A stretch of DNA of 64,000 nt from Sphingobacteriales bacterium JAD_PAG50586_3 (GTDB lineage: Bacteria; Bacteroidota; Bacteroidia; CAMBQF01): NCBI GenBank assembly GCA_023213195.1, contig CP096135.1, positions 124,001-188,000 on the forward strand. The letters are read 5' to 3'. This document shows, piece after piece, positions 8,321 through 18,852 of this stretch. The position numbers were made by a program, and so were the translations under genes. Each line of letters starts with the position of its first letter. Positions within the stretch are counted from its first letter, which is position 1. The notes under the pieces were generated by a model. It searched no databases. It worked only from the letters and a program-made list of their open reading frames with translations, and was not told where the DNA came from.

Positions 8321-9366
8321 TGGGGTTAGAGCTTTTGATATTTAAGGCTATACTGGTATTGGTAATTTTTACCATTACCCTTACCATTGCGGCATACTCT
8401 ACGTATGGCGAGCGTAAGATAGCCGCCTTTTTGCAAGACCGTATAGGCCCTAACCGTGCAGGTCCGTTTGGTTTATTCCAACCCTTGGCCGATGGTGGCA
8501 AAATGTTTCTTAAAGAAGAAATTATCCCTGCGAATGCTTCGGCTTTCCTTTTTGTATTAGGCCCATCGCTGGCTATGTTAACCGCGCTTATGACTGGCGT
8601 TGTTATTCCCTGGGGCGATACCATTACTTTCCAAGGCGTAGAATACTCACTACAAATTACCGACCTTAACATTGGCGTGCTTTACATATTTGGTGTAGTA
8701 TCGTTTGGTGTTTATGGTATTATGATAGGCGGTTGGTCGTCTAACAACAAATTTTCTTTACTTGGCGCTATTCGCGCATCGGCACAAATGATTAGCTACG
8801 AACTGGCCATGGGCCTTTCTATTGTAGCCTTAATTATGACTACCGGCACCCTTAGCATTAAAGAGATTGTAGACCAGCAGGCTACCTGGCATTGGAACAT
8901 ATTATACCAGCCGTTAGGCTTTTTAATATTTATGATTTGTGCGTTTGCAGAGTGTAACCGCGCACCGTTTGACCTTGCAGAGTGCGAAACCGAGCTTGTA
9001 GGCGGCTACCACACAGAGTACAGCTCTATGAAACTGGGCTTTTACCTGTTTGCCGAATACATTAACATGTTTATATCATCGGCACTTATGGCCAGCCTGT
9101 ATTTTGGCGGCTATAACTTCCCGTTTATGAATAGCCTGGGCTTAGACCAAAACTGGGTAACCATTTTAGGTACAGTGGTTTTCTTTGGCAAGGTATTCTT
9201 CTTCATTTTTGTATTTATGTGGATACGCTGGACGTTGCCACGCTTCCGTTACGACCAACTGATGCGTTTAGGCTGGCAGTCGCTAATTCCACTGGCTATA
9301 TTAAACATACTTTTAACGGGCATATTTACCATGCGCGAAGAGTTAAAGAACTGGTTGTTTAACTAA
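8320..9366 (+). CDS. nuoH: NADH-quinone oxidoreductase subunit H
   Basis: A 348-residue membrane subunit at the junction between the peripheral arm and the proton-pumping arm; it forms part of the quinone chamber. The family motifs GERKIAAFLQDRIGPNRAG near residue 30 and CAFAECNRAPFDLAECETEL near residue 210 are intact, and about eight membrane helices are visible. The ATG overlaps the nuoG stop by one base. Confidence 0.95.
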   Translation: MGLELLIFKAILVLVIFTITLTIAAYSTYGERKIAAFLQDRIGPNRAGPFGLFQPLADGGKMFLKEEIIPANASAFLFVLGPSLAMLTALMTGVVIPWGDTITFQGVEYSLQITDLNIGVLYIFGVVSFGVYGIMIGGWSSNNKFSLLGAIRASAQMISYELAMGLSIVALIMTTGTLSIKEIVDQQATWHWNILYQPLGFLIFMICAFAECNRAPFDLAECETELVGGYHTEYSSMKLGFYLFAEYINMFISSALMASLYFGGYNFPFMNSLGLDQNWVTILGTVVFFGKVFFFIFVFMWIRWTLPRFRYDQLMRLGWQSLIPLAILNILLTGIFTMREELKNWLFN

Positions 9367-9383
9367 TTTATCAGGAACGAAAC

Positions 9384-9923
9384 ATGCAGTTAACTAACAG
9401 GTCTAAAGTAGTATCTAACAAAAAAATGAGCTTTGCAGAGAAGATGTATCTGCCTGCCATAGTAAAAGGCATGGCTATTACATTAAGTCACCTCTTCCGC
9501 AAGCCTGCTACTATATCATACCCCGAAGAGAAGCGCCCTATTGCCCCTGTTTACCGTGGCAAGCATGTATTAAAGCGCGATGCTAACGGAGCTGAAAATT
9601 GCACCGCCTGCGGCCTTTGTGCCGTTGCATGCCCTGCCGAAGCCATTACCATGACTGCCGCAGAGCGCAAGCCGGGCGAAGAACATTTGTACCGCGAAGA
9701 AAAATACGCCGCTGTTTACGAAATAAACATGTTGCGTTGCATCTACTGCGGCCTGTGCGAAGAAGCCTGCCCTAAAGAGGCCATCTTCCTTACCCCGGAA
9801 CTTGTACCCACCTACCTTAACCGCAGCGAGTTTATTTACGGTAAAGACAAGTTGGTTGAACCTATTGATAAGCGCGTTGATGTTACCCAACGCCAGAAAC
9901 ACCTTACAGAAAAGAAGCAATAA
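9384..9923 (+). CDS. nuoI: NADH-quinone oxidoreductase subunit I
   Basis: A 179-residue ferredoxin-like subunit with two [4Fe-4S] motifs, CTACGLCAVACP and CIYCGLCEEACP, that carry electrons to the terminal cluster next to quinone. An N-terminal amphipathic region precedes them, as in the family. The start at 9384 follows the nuoH stop by 17 nt; an internal ATG at 9426 would give a shorter product. The stop overlaps nuoJ. Confidence 0.95.
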   Translation: MQLTNRSKVVSNKKMSFAEKMYLPAIVKGMAITLSHLFRKPATISYPEEKRPIAPVYRGKHVLKRDANGAENCTACGLCAVACPAEAITMTAAERKPGEEHLYREEKYAAVYEINMLRCIYCGLCEEACPKEAIFLTPELVPTYLNRSEFIYGKDKLVEPIDKRVDVTQRQKHLTEKKQ

Positions 9924-10423
9924 TGGTATTGTACATTTTTTACGCCCTTTCCGTTATAGCCATGGCCTGTGCCTTGTTGGTGGTTTTTTCTAAAAACCCT
10001 ATACACAGCGTACTGTACCTTATACTTACCTTTTTTGCCATTGCAGGCCACTACGTGTTGCTAAACGCGCAATTTTTAGCCGTGGTGCATATTATAGTAT
10101 ACGCCGGGGCCATTATGGTACTCTTTCTCTTTGTTATCATGCTTCTTAACCTTAATGCCGAAACAGAACCCCATAAAAACACCCTTACCAAAATTATGGC
10201 TACCATATCGGGCGGGTTGTTAATGGTTACTCTTGCAGGTGCCTTCAGGGTGTTGGAGAAAAACCTGGGCCAGGTAACAGTGCAAAACAGCAATGTGGGC
10301 ACTATAGAAAACCTGGGCAAAGTATTGTTTAACGACTTTTTATTACCCTTCGAAATATCATCGGTACTGTTTTTATCAGCAATGATAGGCGCTGTAATAC
10401 TGGGTAAAAAACAACTGAACTAA
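9923..10423 (+). CDS. nuoJ: NADH-quinone oxidoreductase subunit J
   Basis: A 166-residue membrane subunit with about five helices, including the family signature AVVHIIVYAGAIMVLFLFVI. The TAATG overlap with nuoI and the 4-nt gap to nuoK place it firmly in the operon. It is a structural part of the membrane arm near the quinone site. Confidence 0.93.
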   Translation: MVLYIFYALSVIAMACALLVVFSKNPIHSVLYLILTFFAIAGHYVLLNAQFLAVVHIIVYAGAIMVLFLFVIMLLNLNAETEPHKNTLTKIMATISGGLLMVTLAGAFRVLEKNLGQVTVQNSNVGTIENLGKVLFNDFLLPFEISSVLFLSAMIGAVILGKKQLN

Positions 10424-10427
10424 GCGT

Positions 10428-10748
10428 ATGAAAGAAGTTGTACAAGGTATTCCACTTAATTATTACTTAGCGCTAAGCACGGTGTTGTTTAGCATTGGGG
10501 TATTGGGTGTATTATTCCGCCGCAATGCCATTATCATATTAATGTGTGTGGAGTTAATGCTAAACTCTGTTAACCTTTTGCTGGTTGCCTTTTCGGCTTT
10601 CCATGGCGATGCCAAAGCACAGGTGTTTGTATTTTTTATAATGATTGTAGCAGCTGCCGAGGTGGCTGTTGGTTTGGCCTTAATGGTACTTATATACCGT
10701 AACATAAAGAGCCTTGATATTGACTTTCTTAATAAGCTGAAGTGGTAA
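10428..10748 (+). CDS. nuoK: NADH-quinone oxidoreductase subunit K
   Basis: A 106-residue, three-helix subunit with the conserved membrane glutamates seen in MCVELMLNSVNLLLVAF and AAAEVAVGLALMVLIYR. These belong to the proton path of the membrane arm. The stop overlaps the nuoL ATG at 10748. Confidence 0.94.
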   Translation: MKEVVQGIPLNYYLALSTVLFSIGVLGVLFRRNAIIILMCVELMLNSVNLLLVAFSAFHGDAKAQVFVFFIMIVAAAEVAVGLALMVLIYRNIKSLDIDFLNKLKW

Positions 10749-12646
10749 TGAAAGAAATAGCTTGGTTGTTGCCCGCGTTACCGCTTGCTGGTTTTATTAT
10801 AAACGGCTTGGGGCGTAAGTATATACCCAAAACATTGGCGGGTATTATTGGCAGCGCAACCGTATTAGGTGCGTTTATTATTGGCATTATGCTGTTTATG
10901 CAGGTGCACGAAACACAGCAAGGCCAGGTGCTTAACTACTACCGTTGGTTAAGTGTTGGCTCTTTGGTGGTTGATTTAGGTTTGTATGTAGACCAACTAT
11001 CGGCCTGGATGATATTGATTATTACCGGCATTGGCTTTTTAATACATGTGTACTCTATGGGCTATATGAGCCACGATGAGGGTCACAATAAGTTTTTTGC
11101 TTACCTAAACCTGTTTGTTTTCTTTATGTTGGTGCTTGTTATGGGCAGCAACTACCCTATGATGTTTATAGGCTGGGAAGGCGTAGGTTTATGCTCTTAC
11201 CTGCTTATCGGCTTTTGGAATACCAATACCAACTATAACAATGCCGCTAAAAAAGCCTTTGTAATGAACCGCATTGGCGACCTTGGCTTTTTACTGGGCA
11301 TGTTTATGATATACTACAACTTTGGATCGTTAGATTATAACACGGTGTTTGCCAAAGTAGCCGGTTTTGAAATTAACTCGCCTGTATTGGTTGCTATTGC
11401 CCTGTTGCTGTTTGTTGGTGCTATGGGCAAATCGGCACAGTTGCCATTATACACCTGGCTACCCGACGCTATGGCGGGCCCAACACCCGTATCGGCACTT
11501 ATACACGCCGCCACCATGGTAACGGCCGGTATATACATGATTGTACGTTCTAACATTATCTACACCCTTGCCCCGCACGCGCAAGATGTGGTAATGGTAG
11601 TGGGTTTAGCTACTTCTATTTTCGCCGCGGTTATCGGCTTAAAACAAAACGATATTAAAAAGGTATTGGCCTACTCTACCGTTAGCCAGTTGGGCTTAAT
11701 GTTTATGGCATTAGGCGTTGGGGCTTACTCATCGGCCATGTTCCACGTAACTACGCACGCCTTCTTTAAAGCCTTATTATTTTTAGGCTCGGGTAGTGTT
11801 ATCCACGCTATGGGCGGCGAACAGGACATGCGTTTTATGGGTGGCCTTAAAAAGAAACTGCCAATTACGTTTATCACCTTTTTATTAGGAACGTTGGCTA
11901 TTTGCGGTATACCACCGCTATCGGGCTTCTTTTCTAAAGACGAAATTTTATTAAACGCTTTTATGGCAAGCCCGGTTATTTGGAGCTTAGCCGTAATCAG
12001 CTCTTTAATTACCACCATTTACATGCTGCGCCTACTGTTTGTTACCTTTTACGGTAAATTCCGCGGCACGCACGAGCAGGAACACCACCTGCACGAAAGC
12101 CCAGCCAGCATGACTATTCCGTTGGTTATACTTTGTATACTGGCAGTATTTGGCGGTTTGCTTAACGTACCTGAAATTTTTGGCGGCAACGCGTGGGCGC
12201 ATCACTACTTCTCTGGCATGATAATATCAACCGGAGAAGAACATGGCCACCATGTATCGCACGCTACAGAGTTTATATTGATGGGCGTAATGCTTACCCT
12301 TATAGCTGCGGCTTTTGTAGTACTACGCAACAAATACATTACCAAAGGCGCCGTGCCCGAGAAGGACGAGGAAATGACCGGCTTTACCAAGCTTATTGGC
12401 AACAAATTTATGGTAGACGAGATTTACGATTTCTTTATCGTGAAGCCTGCTTACCTAATGTCGAGCGCATTGTACTACGTAGCTGAATTGAAGTTTATAG
12501 ACCTTATTGTTAACGCCATAGGCGATGGTATTGTGGGCTTAGGCCGCATATTCCGCCGCTTGCAAACAGGTAACATTGGGTTTTACATATTTACTATGGT
12601 GCTTAGCATTGTAGCCATTTTAGTATTTAAATATTTTGTGGTTTAG
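10748..12646 (+). CDS. nuoL: NADH-quinone oxidoreductase subunit L
   Basis: A 632-residue antiporter-like proton-pumping subunit with many membrane helices and the long lateral C-terminal helix region. Conserved segments include MFIGWEGVGLCSYLLIGFW, FVMNRIGDLGFLLG and GPTPVSALIHAATMVTAGIY. I chose the ATG at 10748, which overlaps the nuoK stop, over an in-frame GTG two codons upstream. The gene is intact. Confidence 0.95.
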   Translation: MKEIAWLLPALPLAGFIINGLGRKYIPKTLAGIIGSATVLGAFIIGIMLFMQVHETQQGQVLNYYRWLSVGSLVVDLGLYVDQLSAWMILIITGIGFLIHVYSMGYMSHDEGHNKFFAYLNLFVFFMLVLVMGSNYPMMFIGWEGVGLCSYLLIGFWNTNTNYNNAAKKAFVMNRIGDLGFLLGMFMIYYNFGSLDYNTVFAKVAGFEINSPVLVAIALLLFVGAMGKSAQLPLYTWLPDAMAGPTPVSALIHAATMVTAGIYMIVRSNIIYTLAPHAQDVVMVVGLATSIFAAVIGLKQNDIKKVLAYSTVSQLGLMFMALGVGAYSSAMFHVTTHAFFKALLFLGSGSVIHAMGGEQDMRFMGGLKKKLPITFITFLLGTLAICGIPPLSGFFSKDEILLNAFMASPVIWSLAVISSLITTIYMLRLLFVTFYGKFRGTHEQEHHLHESPASMTIPLVILCILAVFGGLLNVPEIFGGNAWAHHYFSGMIISTGEEHGHHVSHATEFILMGVMLTLIAAAFVVLRNKYITKGAVPEKDEEMTGFTKLIGNKFMVDEIYDFFIVKPAYLMSSALYYVAELKFIDLIVNAIGDGIVGLGRIFRRLQTGNIGFYIFTMVLSIVAILVFKYFVV

Positions 12647-12650
12647 GCCA

Positions 12651-14126
12651 ATGGATTATACTACTATCATATTATTAGCCATACCGTTACTTAGCATACC
12701 GCTGTTGTATTTATTGCCGCGCGCGTTTGCCAAACATGTAGCGTTAACTTCTTCATTAGCATCGGCGGCATTTTTGCTGTACGTGTTTTACGAGTTGTTT
12801 ACCATTTGCAACTGCAAAACCTTCCAATTTACCTTTAACGAGGTTTGGGTAAAATCGTTAGGTATTAACTTCCACCTGTCTATGGACGGCATTAGCATGC
12901 TTATGTTGCTGCTTACCAACCTAGCGGTGCCGTTAATCATACTATCATCATACAACAGTCCACAGGGCAATACCCGCGGTTTGTTTGGCCTTATACTGCT
13001 TATGCAGGCATCGCTATTGGGTGTGTTTATGGCAGCAGACTCTTTCCTATTCTACCTGTTTTATGAGCTGGCCCTTGTACCGGTATTCTTTATCATCCTT
13101 AACTGGGGTGGCGAAAACAAAGGCCGTATCAACCTGAAATTCTTTATTTATACGCTTGCCGGTAGTTTGTTAATGCTGGTGGCTATTATCTTCCTATACC
13201 TGCAAACAGGCGATTCGGCTACGTTTAACATCCGCAGCTTTTATACCCTTAGCCTTACTGCTAACCAACAAGGTTTGGTATTTTGGGGCTTTATGCTGGC
13301 TTTCGCGGTTAAGATTCCGTTATTCCCATTCCACACATGGCAGCCTGCTACCTACACCGTAGCACCAACACAAGGCACCATGCTGCTATCGGGCTTAATG
13401 CTTAAAATGGCATTGTACGGTATCTTCCGTTTTGTAATTCCTATTACTCCATTAGCTGTTGAGCAATGGGGCTCTACTATAATGGTACTGGCTGTTATTG
13501 GTGTTGTTTACGGCGCATGGATTGCCATTGCACAAAACAATATTAAAACGCTGTTTGCCTACTCATCGCTATCGCACGTTGGGTTAATTGCTGCCGGTAT
13601 GTTTACGTTAACCACCCAAGGTTTACAAGGTGGTTTATTCCAAATGGTAGCCCACGGTTTTAATGCTGTTGGCTTGTTTATGGTGGCCGATATATTAGGC
13701 CGCCGCCTTGGTACATACGAGCTTAATAAAATGGGTGGCATAGCGCGCCAAGCACCTAAGTTTGCCATATTATTTTTCATAATACTATTAGGTGCTGTTG
13801 CATTGCCGTTAACCAATGGTTTTGTGGGCGAGTTCTTACTTCTGTTAGGCATATTTAGCTACAGCAAGGTAATGGCCGGCATAGCAGGCTTAACCATAAT
13901 ATTGGGTGCGGTGTATATGCTAAACACCTACCAAAAAAGCATGTTTGGCGAGGCTAACGAAACCACCGCCAACTTTAAAGACCTTACCGTTACCGAGATG
14001 TTGGTACTTGTACCCATAGCGGCAATAATATTAGGCGCGGGCATTTTCCCCGAACTGTTTATGAAACTTACCGAGCTACCTGTAGAAACTATGCTTACCA
14101 AGCTTAGTGCAGGCGCTGTGAAATAG
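12651..14126 (+). CDS. nuoM: NADH-quinone oxidoreductase subunit M
   Basis: A 491-residue antiporter-like subunit with the NuoM family pattern: FYELALVPVFFIILNWGG, KIPLFPFHTWQPATYTVAP and YSSLSHVGLIAAGMF. It provides one of the proton channels of complex I. The ATG at 12651 lies 4 nt after the nuoL stop. An upstream TTG inside nuoL is a less likely start. Confidence 0.95.
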   Translation: MDYTTIILLAIPLLSIPLLYLLPRAFAKHVALTSSLASAAFLLYVFYELFTICNCKTFQFTFNEVWVKSLGINFHLSMDGISMLMLLLTNLAVPLIILSSYNSPQGNTRGLFGLILLMQASLLGVFMAADSFLFYLFYELALVPVFFIILNWGGENKGRINLKFFIYTLAGSLLMLVAIIFLYLQTGDSATFNIRSFYTLSLTANQQGLVFWGFMLAFAVKIPLFPFHTWQPATYTVAPTQGTMLLSGLMLKMALYGIFRFVIPITPLAVEQWGSTIMVLAVIGVVYGAWIAIAQNNIKTLFAYSSLSHVGLIAAGMFTLTTQGLQGGLFQMVAHGFNAVGLFMVADILGRRLGTYELNKMGGIARQAPKFAILFFIILLGAVALPLTNGFVGEFLLLLGIFSYSKVMAGIAGLTIILGAVYMLNTYQKSMFGEANETTANFKDLTVTEMLVLVPIAAIILGAGIFPELFMKLTELPVETMLTKLSAGAVK

Positions 14127-14144
14127 ATTATAAAGGCAATACGA

Positions 14145-15521
14145 ATGAAGAGCATAGTATTACTTAGTTTACTTGGAGTTACCTCAATGTTTGCGGGCGT
14201 GTTTAACTACCGCAAGCTTATATTGCCTATAATACTTATTGGCCTTGCAGCGGCTATTGGCCTGCTTGCCGACCAATGGGGCACTAACAAGGTATTTTTT
14301 GAAATGGCCTTGTTTGATAATTACGCCATTGCTTTTTCTTGCCTGCTTATAAGCGTTGCATTTTTGATTTTTACCCTTGCATTGTACCACTACCGTAACG
14401 AGAGCGATATTGTTACCGACCTCTACGCATTGTTTTTATTCGCGCTAACGGGTGGGGTGCTAATGACATCGTTTAACAACCTGGTGATGCTGTTTTTGGG
14501 TATCGAGATTTTATCAATACCCCTATACGTATTGGCAGGCTCTCGCCGGGCCGATTTAGCCTCTAACGAAGCCGCTTTAAAGTACTTTTTAATGGGCGCT
14601 TTTGCCACAGGCTTTTTGCTGTTTGGCATTGCATTGGTTTACGGTGCATCGGGCACGTTTGATATGGCCGGTATTGCCGCCTACGTGCAAAATTCTAAAG
14701 AAATCCCCGACTTCTTCTATATAGGTATAGTGCTATTAATAGTGGCTTTGCTATTTAAAGTATCAGCCGCACCGTTCCACTTTTGGGCACCCGATGTTTA
14801 CCAAGGCTCACCCGTATTGGTTACTACCTTTATGAGCACTGTGGTTAAGATTGCAGCCTTCGCGGCCTTCTTGCGCCTATTTAACTATTGCTTTACTCCC
14901 CTTAGTGGCTATTACGATATTATACTTATTGCCGCCGCTATAGCCACCTTATTAATTGGTAACATAACTGCATTATACCAACAAAGCGTTAAGCGTATGC
15001 TGGCCTATTCAGGTATATCGCATGCCGGTTATTTATTAATTGCATTGGTGGTAATGGGCGCCAGCGCTACATCGGTAGTGTTCTTCTACTCTGCTGCCTA
15101 TGCTGCTGCATCGTTAATTGCATTCTCTGTGCTTACTGCTGTAATGGAAAACAAAGAAGGCCGCGAGAGTTTCGAAAGCTTTAAGGGCCTTGCTAAAAAC
15201 AACCCGTTGCTTGCACTATGCATGAGTATTGCTATGCTATCGTTAGCGGGTATACCACCATTAGCAGGTTTCTTCGGTAAATACTTCTTATTTGCAACCG
15301 CTATAAAAGACGGCTTCTTATGGCTTGTTTTTGTTGCCATATTCAACTCGTTGGTTAGCTTATACTATTACCTAAGGGTGATAGTAAACATGTACACTAC
15401 ATCTGACGAAGAAACCCCTGCATTTAAACCAAACTATGCGTTGGTGGTTATGCTGCTTATTACCGTTGGCGTTAGCCTTGCGCTGGGCTTCTACCCAGAC
15501 CTTTTGATGGGGCTTTTATAG
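14145..15521 (+). CDS. nuoN: NADH-quinone oxidoreductase subunit N
   Basis: A 458-residue antiporter-like subunit and the last gene of the operon. Visible signatures are FNNLVMLFLGIEILSIPLYV, KVSAAPFHFWAPDVYQGSP and RMLAYSGISHAGYLL. It follows nuoM by 18 nt. There is no clear terminator hairpin between it and dnaX; the spacer has only a simple-sequence stretch with GGTCAG words. Confidence 0.95.
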   Translation: MKSIVLLSLLGVTSMFAGVFNYRKLILPIILIGLAAAIGLLADQWGTNKVFFEMALFDNYAIAFSCLLISVAFLIFTLALYHYRNESDIVTDLYALFLFALTGGVLMTSFNNLVMLFLGIEILSIPLYVLAGSRRADLASNEAALKYFLMGAFATGFLLFGIALVYGASGTFDMAGIAAYVQNSKEIPDFFYIGIVLLIVALLFKVSAAPFHFWAPDVYQGSPVLVTTFMSTVVKIAAFAAFLRLFNYCFTPLSGYYDIILIAAAIATLLIGNITALYQQSVKRMLAYSGISHAGYLLIALVVMGASATSVVFFYSAAYAAASLIAFSVLTAVMENKEGRESFESFKGLAKNNPLLALCMSIAMLSLAGIPPLAGFFGKYFLFATAIKDGFLWLVFVAIFNSLVSLYYYLRVIVNMYTTSDEETPAFKPNYALVVMLLITVGVSLALGFYPDLLMGLL

Positions 15522-15615
15522 GGGTCAGAATTCAGAGGTCAGGGATCAGTAATTTTAGAGAAATCAATAACCATTATCGTTAATAACTTGCTATTGGCAG
15601 GCAGTGTTTATGCCT

Positions 15616-15623
15616 TATATTTG
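15616..15623 (+). promoter_or_regulatory. dnaX promoter, -7 box
   Basis: TATATTTG fits the consensus and lies 11 nt upstream of the dnaX ATG at 15635. Confidence 0.7.
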
Positions 15624-15634
15624 CATTATAGTAT

Positions 15635-17440
15635 ATGGATAGCTTTGTAGTATCGGCACGTAAATACAGGCCTAGTACGTTTAAAACCGTAGTAGGGCAG
15701 CAGCATATTACCACCACGCTTAAAAATGCCATTAAAAACAACCATTTGGCGCAAGCCTTTTTGTTTTGTGGTCCGCGCGGGGTTGGTAAAACTACCTGTG
15801 CACGTATACTTGCTAAAACCATAAACTGCTTTAACCCTACGGATGATATTGAGCCGTGTAACGTTTGCGAAAGCTGTACATCGTTCAACGAGAGCCACTC
15901 GTTTAACGTGTACGAGCTTGATGCTGCATCTAACAACTCGGTTGATGATATACGTGCCCTTGTAGAGCAGGTGCGCTTTGCGCCACAACTGGGTAAGTAT
16001 AAGGTGTATATTATTGATGAGGTTCACATGCTATCGGTTGCGGCATTTAACGCGTTTCTTAAAACGCTGGAAGAACCGCCTGCACACGCTATCTTCATTT
16101 TAGCAACTACAGAGCGACACAAGATTATCCCAACCATACTATCGCGTTGCCAGATATTTGATTTTAACCGCATGACGATTAACGACATTGTGGGGCATCT
16201 TGAATATGTGGCTAAAAGCGAGAATGTTGAAGCAGAGCCTGACGCCTTGCACCTGATAGCCCAAAAGGCCGATGGAGCCATGCGCGACTCGCTATCAATC
16301 TTTGACCAACTGGTAAACTTTACAGGTGCTAAGCTGACTTATAAGTCGGTTATAGATAACCTGAACATACTTGATTACGACTACTACTTTAAGGTAACCG
16401 ACTTTATTTTGAAAGGCGATATTGCCAATACCTTATTGATATATAACGAGATTTTAGCCAATGGTTTTGATGGCCACAACTTTATATCGGGCTTGGGCGA
16501 ACACCTGCGCAACCTGCTGGTTAGCAAAGACCCGCTTACATTAAAGTTGCTGGAGGTAGGCGAAAACATTAAAGCTAAGTATGGACAACAGGCCAATGCC
16601 TGCCACCAAACCTTTATACTGCACGGTTTAAAAATTGTAAACCACGCCGACCTTAGCTATAAACAAGCCAAAAACCAACGGCTTTTTATAGAGATGGCCC
16701 TTATAAGCCTTTGCTCGCTGAATTTGAATTCGGCTGACGAAAAAAACTCCTTAACTGAGCAACCGGCAGCACAACAAGTAGCTGAACCTGTTAAGCAGGT
16801 TGCTGCTACCCCACCTGTCGTTTCTCCGCCCGTAAATACTAATGCAGGTGCTCCTGTAGCGGGCTATCAACCGGTAGCGGAACCACCTAAAGCTGTGCAA
16901 GATGCGCCGCCGCAAAGCAAAACGGTTACTGCAGAAAGGCCACAACCTACACGCGGCAAAATGCCTATCAATACAGGGTTTTCCATCAGCGGAAGCTTAA
17001 ACCGCAACAACGAAAAACAGGAGGAAGAAAGTACCAACCTTTTTGCATCTACCGACGGGTTGCCGCAGACCAATTTTACTACCGAGCAGGTGCAAGAGCT
17101 TTGGCTTAAATATGCCGATGCCGCAGGGGCCGATGGTAAAATTAACCTGCGCATGAATTTAAAAACATCGTTGCCAAAGGTAGCCGCTAACCACAGGCTG
17201 GCTATAACGGTACCATCTGTTACCATAAAAGACATGCTTAACGAAGAAAAACTCAACCTGCTAGAGTATCTGCGTAAGCAATTAAACAACTACGTTATAG
17301 ATCTTGATATTACAGTAAACGTAGGCGATGCAGGGGTTACACGTCCCTACACCCAAGGCCAGAAATTCCAGTATTTGGCAGAGCGCAACCCGGCGCTGAA
17401 AAAGCTAAAAGATAAGCTTGATTTGGAGATAGATTTTTAA
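15635..17440 (+). CDS. dnaX: DNA polymerase III subunit gamma/tau
   Basis: A 601-residue clamp-loader ATPase that opens the sliding clamp and couples the polymerases of the replisome. The AAA+ domain has Walker A GPRGVGKTT, a zinc module with cysteines in CFNPTDDIEPCNVCESC, and Walker B YIIDEVHML. Sensor-1 ILATTERHKI follows. A proline/alanine-rich linker (residues about 375-450) leads to a C-terminal tau-like domain. It has its own promoter and is monocistronic. Confidence 0.95.
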   Translation: MDSFVVSARKYRPSTFKTVVGQQHITTTLKNAIKNNHLAQAFLFCGPRGVGKTTCARILAKTINCFNPTDDIEPCNVCESCTSFNESHSFNVYELDAASNNSVDDIRALVEQVRFAPQLGKYKVYIIDEVHMLSVAAFNAFLKTLEEPPAHAIFILATTERHKIIPTILSRCQIFDFNRMTINDIVGHLEYVAKSENVEAEPDALHLIAQKADGAMRDSLSIFDQLVNFTGAKLTYKSVIDNLNILDYDYYFKVTDFILKGDIANTLLIYNEILANGFDGHNFISGLGEHLRNLLVSKDPLTLKLLEVGENIKAKYGQQANACHQTFILHGLKIVNHADLSYKQAKNQRLFIEMALISLCSLNLNSADEKNSLTEQPAAQQVAEPVKQVAATPPVVSPPVNTNAGAPVAGYQPVAEPPKAVQDAPPQSKTVTAERPQPTRGKMPINTGFSISGSLNRNNEKQEEESTNLFASTDGLPQTNFTTEQVQELWLKYADAAGADGKINLRMNLKTSLPKVAANHRLAITVPSVTIKDMLNEEKLNLLEYLRKQLNNYVIDLDITVNVGDAGVTRPYTQGQKFQYLAERNPALKKLKDKLDLEIDF

Positions 17441-17533
17441 TCAATGAACAATTAACAGATAAAGAGATAAAGAATGTAAGCGTTCTTCATTATTTTCTAA
17501 ACACTAACCCCTCGCCGCTTCGCCACTAACAAC

Positions 17534-17541
17534 TATCTTTG
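17534..17541 (+). promoter_or_regulatory. tyrS promoter, -7 box
   Basis: TATCTTTG matches TAnnTTTG. It lies 6 nt upstream of the ATG at 17548 and overlaps the alternative start at 17539, which argues for the later start. Confidence 0.7.
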
Positions 17542-17547
17542 CACATT

Positions 17548-18822
17548 ATGACATTGATTGAAGAGCTCCGCCAGCGCGGAATGATACACGATACCATTCC
17601 CGGTACGGAAGAACTGTTAGAAAACGGCAGCACAGGCGCATACATTGGTTTTGACCCTACGGCGGCATCGCTACACATAGGTAGCCTAGTACAAATTATG
17701 CTGCTTATGCACCTGCAAAAGCGCGGCCACAAGGCGTATGCATTGGTAGGTGGTGCTACGGGCATGATTGGCGACCCATCGGGCAAATCGGAAGAGCGTA
17801 AGTTTTTAAGTACCGAAGATATTCAGGTAAACGTTGACGGCATTAAAGGCCAGTTAGCTAAATTCCTTGATTTTGAAGGCGATAACGCAGCCGAAATTGT
17901 AAACAACGCCGACTGGTTTGGCAAAATGGGCTTTTTAGAGTTTCTGCGCGATGCCGGAAAACTGCTGACAGTAAACTATATGATGGCCAAAGATAGCGTG
18001 CAAAAACGCTTAGAAACGGGCATATCGTTTACAGAGTTTAGCTACCAACTGGTGCAGGGCTACGACTTTTACTATTTATACCACAACAAGGGCGTAAAAA
18101 TACAAGCCGGTGGCAGCGACCAATGGGGCAATATTGTTACAGGTACCGAGTTTATCCGTCGCAAGGTGGGTGGCGAGGCTTATGCCTTTACCTGCCCTTT
18201 AATAACTAAAGCCGATGGTTCTAAATTTGGCAAGAGTGAGCAAGGCAACGTTTGGTTAGATGCCAACTTAACATCGCCCTACCATTTTTACCAGTTTTGG
18301 CTAAACGTAGCCGATGCTGATGCGATGCGATACATAAAGATATTTACGTTTATTCCGTTGGAAGAAATTGCCGAAATGGAGCGCCAGCATACCGAAGCGC
18401 CCCACTTGCGCATACTACAAAAACGCTTAGCCGAAGATATTACGGTACGTGTACACAGTAGGGAAGATTACGACCAAGCCGTAGAGGCATCGGAAATATT
18501 GTTTGGCAAAGGCACTACAGAGAGCCTAGCCCGCCTGCCCGAAAATGTATTTACATCAGTATTTGAAGGTGTGCCGCAGTTTACTGTTGCCAAGGCCGAT
18601 TTAGAAGCCGGTATTAACGTGCTGGATTTGTTAGCGGTAAATACTACCATATTCCCAAGCAAGGGCGAGGCCCGCAAAATGCTTGTTGGCGGCGGTGTTG
18701 GCATTAACAAAATTAAACTGGAAGATGCCGAGGCTACTATTAACGCTACCCAACTGCTTAATAACCGTTACCTGTTAGTACAGAAAGGGAAGAAGAATTA
18801 TTTTTTGATAATTGTTAATTAA
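17548..18822 (+). CDS. tyrS: Tyrosine-tRNA ligase
   Basis: A 424-residue class I aminoacyl-tRNA synthetase that charges tRNA-Tyr. The HIGH-type motif is SLHIGSLVQ and the KMSKS-type motif is KFGKSEQGN. The tyrosine-binding part [11 protein letters not shown] is intact, and an S4-like RNA-binding region occupies the last 80 residues ([17 protein letters not shown]). Length is standard. A strong terminator follows. Confidence 0.95.
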   Translation: MTLIEELRQRGMIHDTIPGTEELLENGSTGAYIGFDPTAASLHIGSLVQIMLLMHLQKRGHKAYALVGGATGMIGDPSGKSEERKFLSTEDIQVNVDGIKGQLAKFLDFEGDNAAEIVNNADWFGKMGFLEFLRDAGKLLTVNYMMAKDSVQKRLETGISFTEFSYQLVQGYDFYYLYHNKGVKIQAGGSDQWGNIVTGTEFIRRKVGGEAYAFTCPLITKADGSKFGKSEQGNVWLDANLTSPYHFYQFWLNVADADAMRYIKIFTFIPLEEIAEMERQHTEAPHLRILQKRLAEDITVRVHSREDYDQAVEASEILFGKGTTESLARLPENVFTSVFEGVPQFTVAKADLEAGINVLDLLAVNTTIFPSKGEARKMLVGGGVGINKIKLEDAEATINATQLLNNRYLLVQKGKKNYFLIIVN

Positions 18823-18852
18823 TGCATAATTCAGAATGCAAAATGCATAATG

